In this document: in pieces, positions 1 to 5,232 of the stretch
Numbering within the stretch: the first letter of the stretch is position 1
Layout: every line of letters begins with the position of its first letter
Source of the DNA: a bacterium
GTDB taxonomy: Bacteria > SZUA-182 > DTGQ01
NCBI GenBank assembly: GCA_023512255.1
Contig: JAILZY010000134.1
Coordinates: forward strand, 1 to 7,421
Length of the DNA: 7,421 nt
Direction: 5' to 3'
Translations under genes and position numbers: made by a program
The notes under the pieces: model-generated
Databases searched by the model: none
Told to the model about the DNA's origin: nothing
Seen by the model: only the letters and a program-made list of their open reading frames with translations

Positions 1-42
1 ATCAGACACCATAAACCCTATATCAGAACAACCATAAACCCT
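1..42. repeat. Imperfect tandem repeat of about 21 bp at the left edge
   Basis: Two adjacent units each begin ATCAGA and end ACCATAAACCCT (1-19 and 22-42), differing only in a short linker (C versus ACA). The first unit starts at the first base of the window, so the array may continue outside. It lies downstream of the cytochrome gene and no coding role is visible. Confidence 0.5.
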
Positions 43-102
43 CGAAGGGGCTTAGCTCTTATTAAGGTTATGTCTCTCAAATGTTAGCTAATAAATAAGA
101 GC
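39..102 (-). terminator. Stem-loops after the cytochrome gene, possible weak terminator
   Basis: Six bases after the cytochrome stop codon a perfect 9-bp inverted repeat is present: GCTCTTATT (55-63) against AATAAGAGC (94-102), with a 30-base loop that contains the palindrome TTAGCTAA (84-91). Next on the minus strand comes a short hairpin, CCCT-TCG-AGGG (39-49), followed by TTTA. Neither is a textbook terminator, because the U-tract is short. Their place right after the stop makes a transcript-end or mRNA-stabilising role reasonable. Confidence 0.4.
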
Positions 103-107
103 GTCAT

Positions 108-1301
108 TTATTCCTTGACTTGGCCCTTATCACCCTTTCCACTTCCGAAGTGAACCTTCAGTATCTTGATCTGCTTTTCGCTCAGAGGCTCGGCATAACC
201 TGAATATCGTTCAATATCGGGCTTATCCTTGCCAAGAGGTACCCATTTCCCCTGTTGTTTATCGAAAAACTGCCAGGTTAAAGTATCCTGAGCCACTGGG
301 ACTACTCCTGACCAGAATCTAACTTGACCATTTTCAAAGGTAGCCGCCGGGATCTTTTTCCCCTCTTTGAGCAGCAACATGCCAGCATTTCCGTGACAGT
401 CCTCACAGGCCCGTCCCTTTTTCATGACATTATGCGTAAAAAAGGGAGCATAGCTGACATAAGTTTTTTGGCCGTGAACGATAACCATAGCTACTCCCGC
501 CGTCACTTTTCCCCGATAATTGACTAGCATGAAAAGGTCAGAAGTGGGTATAAAGTTTCCTGCACGGCTTTTCGTTTTCATGAATTCCGAAAAGTGGCAA
601 TTATAGCAGGTCAGGGACCAGCGGACGTGGCAGGCATTGCAGTGGAGCTCGGTACTTTTTTTATGTCTCTTGTGTGGTCTGATTTCAGGATCAAATCGGG
701 GACCTTTGGTTTTTGTACCCACATGGCAGCTCTCACAGGATGGGGTAATAGCTCCATTATCGTATAGTGATTGTTTGGCCACGCCATCACCATGAATGTC
801 TGGGTCCTTATGGCAGCTTATACATGACATCTTGGCATGAACATCTTTTTTTTCATCGCCCTGGCTCATCTCAATAACCCGCTTCTCCTTTTCGTGACAG
901 CCAAGACAGGTGTCGTTTTTTCGAGCCTCGTTGGTAGAAAATCCCACTTTGCCTGTCTTATCTTTTATCCCATGACATTGATCACAGCTTCTGGCATGGC
1001 ATTGGGGGCAACCTGCCTGAGCATAGGAAATCTTGCTCAAGCTCATGAAGCCGTTTTTCCCCTCATACCAGTAGCGCATCCCAGCGCCAGAAAAATGAAG
1101 GCTCTTCTGATAGTATGAGGTCAGACACGAATCCTCAGCCCAGATTTTGGCTACAGACATCCCCTGGATCAAGAAAGATAATCCGCAAAGCACTAGGCAG
1201 CCTAGCCAGAAAGAAAAAGAAATTTTCCCCTTGATCTGATAGTTGAGCTTATTGTTGAACTTGTCTTCAACCCTACTGCTGATGACCTTATCATTTCTCA
1301 T
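108..1301 (-). CDS. Exported octaheme c-type cytochrome
   Basis: This 397-residue protein is an electron carrier or oxidoreductase of the periplasm. Eight CxxCH haem c sites are visible, with cysteines starting at residues 98, 106, 132, 160, 189, 221, 232 and 299. All are canonical, and no CxxCK site of the kind found in octaheme nitrite or tetrathionate reductases is present. A basic N-terminus followed by a hydrophobic segment (about 28-46) marks a signal peptide or anchor, with possible cleavage near Ala55; there is no clear lipobox. Extra histidines (for example 69, 155, 210, 213, 290) could serve as distal ligands. Sites 1-7 cluster within about 140 residues. A 62-residue stretch then precedes site 8, and a haem-free tail of about 94 residues follows. 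The start is supported by an AAGGGG ribosome-binding site 7 bases upstream. From memory, the motifs around SLHFSGAGMRYWYE and the APFFTH segment resemble an uncharacterised family in Desulfobacterota. Substrate unknown. Confidence 0.93.
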   Translation of the reverse strand: MRNDKVISSRVEDKFNNKLNYQIKGKISFSFWLGCLVLCGLSFLIQGMSVAKIWAEDSCLTSYYQKSLHFSGAGMRYWYEGKNGFMSLSKISYAQAGCPQCHARSCDQCHGIKDKTGKVGFSTNEARKNDTCLGCHEKEKRVIEMSQGDEKKDVHAKMSCISCHKDPDIHGDGVAKQSLYDNGAITPSCESCHVGTKTKGPRFDPEIRPHKRHKKSTELHCNACHVRWSLTCYNCHFSEFMKTKSRAGNFIPTSDLFMLVNYRGKVTAGVAMVIVHGQKTYVSYAPFFTHNVMKKGRACEDCHGNAGMLLLKEGKKIPAATFENGQVRFWSGVVPVAQDTLTWQFFDKQQGKWVPLGKDKPDIERYSGYAEPLSEKQIKILKVHFGSGKGDKGQVKE

Positions 1302-1326
1302 CGAGCTACCCCTTTCCCTGGAATGT

Positions 1327-1459
1327 TAGTATTACAACGAGACATTGTTCCCTATACCAGCCATTTTATCTGTCCCGCGATGGAGAGAATCCACGCGTTA
1401 TCCTCATAAATTACTACTTCAAGCAGGAAAGATGTTCCGGAAGTCTCGTTGTAGTATTA
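1327..1459. mobile_element. MITE-like element with terminal inverted repeats, upstream of the cytochrome gene
   Basis: CAACGAGAC (1335-1343) and its exact complement GTCTCGTTG (1443-1451) bound a non-coding core of 117 bp. Directly outside them lies an exact 8-bp direct repeat, TAGTATTA (1327-1334 and 1452-1459), like a target-site duplication. TAGTATTA is nearly self-complementary, so the structure can also be read as a 17-bp inverted repeat with two mismatches. The core contains the palindrome TTCCGGAA (1435-1442) and no open frame of note. The left end is 25 bases upstream of the cytochrome start codon, so the element sits in its leader or promoter region. No transposase is nearby, so movement would have to occur in trans. 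A cruciform or regulatory hairpin is the alternative. Confidence 0.45.
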
Positions 1460-1487
1460 GGTGAAAAGTGTAAATTGGGCAATTAAG

Positions 1488-1511
1488 ACACATGAGTATA
1501 CACATGAATAT
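1488..1511. repeat. 12-bp tandem direct repeat
   Basis: ACACATGAGTAT (1488-1499) is followed at once by ACACATGAATAT (1500-1511), with one mismatch. The pair lies between a possible cytochrome promoter and the MITE-like element. Tandem 12-mers in a leader can be binding sites for a regulator; nothing here identifies one. Confidence 0.5.
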
Positions 1512-1514
1512 AAG

Positions 1515-1543
1515 AATATAATATAGATCTGGGATCTGGTCTA
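1515..1543 (-). promoter_or_regulatory. Possible sigma-70-type promoter for the cytochrome gene
   Basis: On the minus strand TAGACC (1538-1543) and TATATT (1515-1520) are 17 bases apart and match 4 of 6 and 5 of 6 consensus bases. Transcription would begin near 1508 and run through the tandem repeat and the MITE-like element, giving a leader of about 200 bases. AT-rich DNA often yields such matches by chance. Confidence 0.25.
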
Positions 1544-1571
1544 TCTGGAAAATTTATTTGGATTTCTAAAA

Positions 1572-1583
1572 CGAAAATTTTCG
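1572..1583 (-). terminator. Palindrome after the ferredoxin gene, possible weak terminator
   Basis: CGAAAATTTTCG is a perfect 12-bp palindrome starting 14 bases after the ferredoxin stop, and on the minus strand it is followed by TTTT. As an RNA hairpin it has an AU-rich stem and would lose its central pairs to form a loop, so it would terminate poorly. A protein-binding palindrome is equally possible. Confidence 0.25.
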
Positions 1584-1596
1584 AAACAAACCCCTA

Positions 1597-1812
1597 TCAC
1601 TCCCGAAACACCACAATAGCCATATCCGGGCACACCTCAGCGCACAGGGCACAGCCGCTACATCGCTCCAGGTTCTGCGCTACGGCAAAGTAATACCCTT
1701 GCCGGTTCAGGCTGTCTCCGATGGTGATGACCTTATGTGGGCAGTGGAAGATGCAAAGCTCGCATCCCTTACATCTTTCAGGATCAATTTCAATTCTGCC
1801 CACAGCCATCAC
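1597..1812 (-). CDS. Two-cluster [4Fe-4S] ferredoxin, KorD-like (2-oxoacid:ferredoxin oxidoreductase delta subunit type)
   Basis: This small cytoplasmic electron carrier has up to 71 residues. Two complete cluster motifs are visible: Cys14, 17, 20 with Cys24-Pro, and Cys51, 54, 57 with Cys61-Pro. The spacing suits two [4Fe-4S] clusters. The opening GRIEIDPERCKGCELC, the LNRQGY linker and the CSGCALCAEVCPD end are typical of the delta subunit of 2-oxoglutarate or branched 2-oxoacid ferredoxin oxidoreductases, which is usually about this length. That subunit normally precedes the alpha and beta genes. Here 295 non-coding bases and then a cytochrome gene follow, so it is an orphan and could serve another enzyme. 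The start is unsure: GTG at 1812, ATG at 1809, or GTG at 1803. The last has the best-spaced AGCAGG ribosome-binding site. All three keep every cysteine. Confidence 0.93.
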   Translation of the reverse strand: MMAVGRIEIDPERCKGCELCIFHCPHKVITIGDSLNRQGYYFAVAQNLERCSGCALCAEVCPDMAIVVFRE

Positions 1813-1853
1813 CTGCTGTTTTTACTTTCACCACGCCCCTATTCTTATCTTTA

Positions 1854-1905
1854 ACCATAACCTTACTCTCTCTAACCTTCCTATCTCTCACCATAGCCTT
1901 ACTTT
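1854..1905. repeat. Imperfect 16-bp direct repeat in a strand-biased leader
   Basis: ACCATAACCTTACTCT (1854-1869) recurs as ACCATAGCCTTACTTT (1890-1905), 36 bases further on, with two mismatches. About 1830-1910 is strongly pyrimidine-rich on the plus strand, so the transcript leading into the ferredoxin gene would be purine-rich. It lies 42-93 bases upstream of the ferredoxin start region. No function is evident. Confidence 0.4.
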
Positions 1906-1982
1906 CCCCCTAAAAAACCACTCACTTTAACCCTTTGCCTTTGCTTTTATTACCCTATTTCTTGATTTCTTGGTAAGCCCCC

Positions 1983-2070
1983 GTTGAGGCCCGCCCCTGT
2001 GGACAAAAATTATGAAGTCGGCAGCAAACAGTCGGCAGTCGGTGTTGGGGCCCGCCCCTGTGGACAAAAA
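1983..2070. repeat. Two copies of a 27-bp GC-rich repeat with short GTCGGCAG repeats between them
   Basis: Positions 1983-2009 and 2044-2070 match at 26 of 27 bases, reading GTTG(A/G)GGCCCGCCCC and then TGTGGACAAAAA. The second copy contains GGGGC-CC-GCCCC, which could fold as a small hairpin. Between them AGTCGGCAG occurs twice (2016-2024 and 2030-2038), the second copy running on into TCGG. The block is far more GC-rich than the DNA around it. GCCCGCCCC also occurs in the gap at 5192-5200. This looks like a dispersed intergenic repeat family. Confidence 0.6.
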
Positions 2071-2183
2071 ACTAAATGGTCTGTTCGCTAAGTATATAAT
2101 CACTAACCAAAGGCCAATCTTAAGGTTTTAGCCTCGAGAGGTTATCGTTAATGTATATTTACTTAGCGAAAGAACCACTAAAT
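2071..2183. mobile_element. 99-bp MITE-like element with 17-bp terminal inverted repeats
   Basis: The core runs from 2078 to 2176. Its ends, GGTCTGTTCGCTAAGTA (2078-2094) and TACTTAGCGAAAGAACC (2160-2176), pair at 14 of 17 positions, the inner 10 without a mismatch. Pairing continues more loosely inward. An exact 7-bp direct repeat, ACTAAAT, lies directly outside both ends (2071-2077 and 2177-2183), as expected for a target-site duplication. A GGTTCTTT-like terminus recalls ISL3-family ends, but that comparison is from memory. No transposase is encoded. The core starts 18 bases after the last kinase gene. On the minus strand the long hairpin is followed by TTTTTT (2066-2071), so it may also end transcription of the kinase block. 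Confidence 0.55.
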
Positions 2184-2194
2184 CCTATAAGCTT

Positions 2195-3448
2195 TTAAGC
2201 CCAAGGTTGTCTTCTCGGTATCTGGAAGATAAATCGAGAGCCTTGCTGCAGCTCACTCTCAACCCAGATTTTCCCCTGGTGGATGTCAATGAATTTTTTG
2301 GCGATAGCGAGTCCAAGACCAGTTCCCCCAGTCTTTCGGGAAGCAGCCGGATCAAGCTGCCTGAAACTTTCAAAAATAACTTCCTGATCCTGCTTAGGGA
2401 TGCCGATTCCCTGGTCGGATACGGTAACCTGAACAAAATCATTACCCTTGTCCTCAAGCTGAATCAAGATCTGGGAATCGGGCTTTTCGGTAAATTTTAT
2501 TGCATTACTCACTAGATTCAAAATTACTTGTTTGATCTTCTCGCGATCTGCTTCGACCAAAACTGGCAAGTTCGGGGAAGTGAAAGCCAATTGAAGCTTT
2601 TTCTCCCTAGCCATAGGTGCAGTAATCAAGGAAACCTCTTCGACAACCTCTTTCAGGTCAAACTGCTCAAGAGCAAGATCAACTTTGCCCGCCTCAATTT
2701 TTGAAAACTCAAGGAGCTTATTAATCAGATCGAGAAGAATATAGCCATTGCGGCTTATTCTGGTCAATCCATCGACGATTTCCGACATTCGCTCCTGCGG
2801 GCTCAGGTTTAGAAGGTAGGTGCTGTAGCCGATGATCGAGGTCAGGGGAGTCTTCAATTCGTGGCTAATCATGGCCAAAAATTCCGACTTAAGTTGATCG
2901 AGCTCGGTGAGCCGCTCATTCTTCTGCCGCTCTCTGGCTAATTCCTTGGCTCTCTTTTCTACTTTACTCTCTAGCTCCCGATTGAATTGCTCTAGCTGAT
3001 ATTTGGCGGCCATAAGATGCCGATTGCTTTCTTGTAAGACCTCTAGCAGTCGGCGGTTTTCTCTCGAAAGTCTCTGCTGCTCAAAAGCGTTTCTAATAAT
3101 TGCCCTCACTTCCTCGACCTGATAAGGCTTGGTTATATAAGCATAAGCTCCCTGATTTAACGCCTTGATTGCAGTTTCCATAGATGCATGCCCAGTCAGC
3201 ATGATCGAACATACTTCAAGGTGGGAATTCCTAATAGTTTTTAAAACATCGAGGCCACTCATATCAGGGAGCTGGAGATCAATAATCGCTACTTGGATAG
3301 CCTGGCGGGATAGCTCCCGCAAAGCCTCCCCACCCGTGTGGACAACCACCAATTCATATCCGTCATCAGCCAGAGCATCCTTGAATGTTTCACAGAAGAA
3401 AACCTCATCATCAATTAGAAGGATTCTTGATAACCCAAAATCAGACAT
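2195..3448 (-). CDS. Receiver-first hybrid histidine kinase, EnvZ/PhoR-type catalytic core
   Basis: This soluble 417-residue protein has an N-terminal receiver (about 7-122) with acidic Asp13-Asp14, phosphoacceptor Asp57, Thr85 and Lys107. A charged coiled coil follows (about 123-185). The HisKA domain has His196 in SHELKTPL. The HATPase domain has an N box ending at Asn315, a G1 box DQGIGI (345-350) and a G2 box GGTGLGL (374-380). No transmembrane segment or output domain is seen. The ATG at 3448 is chosen because it lies just before the receiver and overlaps the upstream kinase by 8 bp (ATGTCTGA), implying translational coupling; no strong ribosome-binding site is visible. An in-frame ATG at 3532 would add 28 residues encoded inside the neighbouring gene. 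Its receiver and coiled coil closely resemble those of that neighbour. It probably receives phosphate at Asp57, which would control its own kinase. Signal and target are unknown. Confidence 0.92.
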   Translation of the reverse strand: MSDFGLSRILLIDDEVFFCETFKDALADDGYELVVVHTGGEALRELSRQAIQVAIIDLQLPDMSGLDVLKTIRNSHLEVCSIMLTGHASMETAIKALNQGAYAYITKPYQVEEVRAIIRNAFEQQRLSRENRRLLEVLQESNRHLMAAKYQLEQFNRELESKVEKRAKELARERQKNERLTELDQLKSEFLAMISHELKTPLTSIIGYSTYLLNLSPQERMSEIVDGLTRISRNGYILLDLINKLLEFSKIEAGKVDLALEQFDLKEVVEEVSLITAPMAREKKLQLAFTSPNLPVLVEADREKIKQVILNLVSNAIKFTEKPDSQILIQLEDKGNDFVQVTVSDQGIGIPKQDQEVIFESFRQLDPAASRKTGGTGLGLAIAKKFIDIHQGKIWVESELQQGSRFIFQIPRRQPWA

Positions 3449-5069
3449 TGGGGATGTCCATACAAGATGAATCGGCTGCGGGAAGATCAATGGTGAAGAT
3501 AGTGTATTCACTGACGCGACTTTCAACATCAATGGTTCCCTGATGATCCTGAATGATCCCGTAGCTGACGCTCAAACCCAGGCCGGTACCTTGACCAACG
3601 GGCTTAGTGGTAAAAAACGGATCAAACAATTTATTGAAATATTTTTGCGGGATGCCTATGCCATTGTCATAGACCTTGATGCGGATATAAGGCTTCCCCC
3701 CATGCTCCACCTTATTGATGCTGAGCCGAAGAATTTTGGAATTGTTGTTGGTCAGACCCGGGGATTTCTTGTTCAAGGCATATTGAGCATTATTGATCAG
3801 ATTCAAAAAAACCTGTTGCAGTCGACCACTGTTGGCAGCGATTTTCGGCAGGTCAGGCTCAAATTCCCTGATTACCTGTATGCCATCGAGTTGAAGCTGA
3901 TGTTCGGTCAGAGCCAGAGTGGTCTCAAGGATCTCGGTAACATCTTCAAGGTGGTATTCCTGCCGATTTTGCCGGGAAAAGGTTAGAATATCGCTAGCAA
4001 TTTTCCCGATCCTGGTTCCCTCCTGCAATATCCTGTCAGCATAATCAGCAAGCTCACTATCTTTATCCTTGAGTTCGCTTTGTATAAGACTAGCAAACAG
4101 GAGCATACCATTTAAGGGATTTTTGATTTCGTGGGTAAAATTGGCTAGCAACTCTCCCATTGAGGCTAGCTTCGAGGCTTGGATTAGCTGCTCTTGCAGT
4201 TGTTTTTGCTCGGTAATATCCCGGAAATTTTGCACCGCTCCGGTAATTCGCCCCTTCTTATCCCGTAGAATAGCCGCACTGACTCGAATCGGGATCGTCT
4301 GATGGTTTCTGTTTTGAATATAGACCTCCATATGAGAGACCGTCTCTTTATTTTTCAAAGCCTCCATTAACTGTTTGGTATATTCCGAATTTTGGCTCTT
4401 GAAGATCTCAGAGTGATGCTTGCCGATAACCTCATCGGCCCGGTAGCCAGTAATCTTTTCAGCCTGACGGTTGAAGGAGGTAATACACCAGTGCTCATCC
4501 ACCGTGCACAAACCATCAGCCAGGCTCTCGATAATAGCCTCAGTGCGCTCTTTCTGCTCATTCAACTCACGTGTCCGCTGTCGGATTTTCGACTCAAGAG
4601 CCCGATTCAGATCATCAACCTTCATTTTGGCTTCTTTCAAAGCGACATTTGAGATCTGAAGCTCCCTGAGCAGCTTTTTATTTTCAAGGACAAGATGTTG
4701 TTCATCCGTAGCTCGCTTGACTGTATCTTTGAACTGCTCAATCTGAAATGGCTTGACAATGTAAGCATAGGCTCCCTGATTCAGGGCCTTGATGGAGTTT
4801 TCAATCGTGGCGGCTGCTGTCAGCATGATCGAGTATAGATCAAGGTTGAGGCTACGAATCGATTTGAGAATTTCCAGCCCGCTGATATCCGGCAAGTTGA
4901 TGTCAATAATAGCTACATTAAAAGAATTGTCGCGGATAGCCTCAATGGCATCCCTCCCATTGAGAGTAATGCTCACCCTGTAGCCTTCATCCTCTAGGAT
5001 ATCCTTAATAGTGTAGCATACCCCTATCTCGTCATCCACGACTAAAATATTGGCTTTATTGGCAGACAT
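3441..5069 (-). CDS. Receiver-PAS hybrid histidine kinase, NtrB-type catalytic core
   Basis: This soluble 542-residue protein begins with a receiver (about 6-121: Asp12-Asp13, phosphoacceptor Asp56, Thr84, Lys106). A coiled coil follows (about 125-175), then a PAS domain (about 176-287, ending FRDITEQK). The HisKA domain has His313 in THEIKNPL. The HATPase domain has an N box with Asn427, DNGIGI (468-473), a DPFFTTK F box (483-489) and GQGTGLGL (492-499). These kinase motifs match the NtrB/ZraS class, unlike the partner encoded just downstream. After the receiver threonine it has AAA where the partner has the more usual GHAS. The ATG at 5069 has an AGGAT ribosome-binding site about 9 bases upstream. 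Its stop codon lies within the next gene, so the two are almost certainly co-translated. It may pass a signal from the membrane kinase encoded 163 bases upstream, but that is inference. Confidence 0.94.
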   Translation of the reverse strand: MSANKANILVVDDEIGVCYTIKDILEDEGYRVSITLNGRDAIEAIRDNSFNVAIIDINLPDISGLEILKSIRSLNLDLYSIMLTAAATIENSIKALNQGAYAYIVKPFQIEQFKDTVKRATDEQHLVLENKKLLRELQISNVALKEAKMKVDDLNRALESKIRQRTRELNEQKERTEAIIESLADGLCTVDEHWCITSFNRQAEKITGYRADEVIGKHHSEIFKSQNSEYTKQLMEALKNKETVSHMEVYIQNRNHQTIPIRVSAAILRDKKGRITGAVQNFRDITEQKQLQEQLIQASKLASMGELLANFTHEIKNPLNGMLLFASLIQSELKDKDSELADYADRILQEGTRIGKIASDILTFSRQNRQEYHLEDVTEILETTLALTEHQLQLDGIQVIREFEPDLPKIAANSGRLQQVFLNLINNAQYALNKKSPGLTNNNSKILRLSINKVEHGGKPYIRIKVYDNGIGIPQKYFNKLFDPFFTTKPVGQGTGLGLSVSYGIIQDHQGTIDVESRVSEYTIFTIDLPAADSSCMDIPNV

Positions 5070-5093
5070 ATCAATCTATCCTATATCTTACAT

Positions 5094-5131
5094 AAGAGCC
5101 TCTTGCCGAATAAACGGCCGTTGAGGCTTTT
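5094..5131. other. Stem-loop in the leader of the receiver-PAS kinase gene
   Basis: AGCCTC (5097-5102) pairs with GAGGCT (5123-5128) and the stem extends outward through one G-T wobble pair. An inner stem, GCCG/CGGC (5105-5108 and 5115-5118), can also form. AACGGCCGTT (5113-5122) is itself a perfect palindrome. Five T residues (5128-5132) end the structure on the plus strand, so it resembles a rho-independent terminator for plus-strand transcription, although no plus-strand gene is visible. On the minus strand it falls 25 bases upstream of the start codon and could shape translation or attenuate transcription. Confidence 0.45.
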
Positions 5132-5232
5132 TGATCTATTTAATCTATTTTTTGTTTTTTTAAATTTTCCTAATTGTTTACAAGCGATTATGCCCGCCCC
5201 GGTAGTATCCTGGCGCCTTAAAAAATTGCTAA

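Noticed and set aside
837-1118. Plus-strand open frame of 93 codons with a hydrophobic start
   Set aside because: It is antisense to four haem-binding motifs of the cytochrome, which are clearly the selected reading.
1983-2070. CRISPR array
   Set aside because: Only two repeat copies exist, the interval between them contains its own short repeats, and no cas gene is present.
3449-3532. Upstream in-frame start for the EnvZ/PhoR-type hybrid kinase
   Set aside because: The extra 28 residues are encoded inside the end of the neighbouring gene and precede the receiver domain. The ATG at 3448 with an 8-bp overlap is the more usual arrangement.
3543-3986. Plus-strand open frame of 147 codons
   Set aside because: It lies wholly antisense to the receiver-PAS kinase catalytic domain, whose motifs are all intact, and its translation shows no recognisable protein features.
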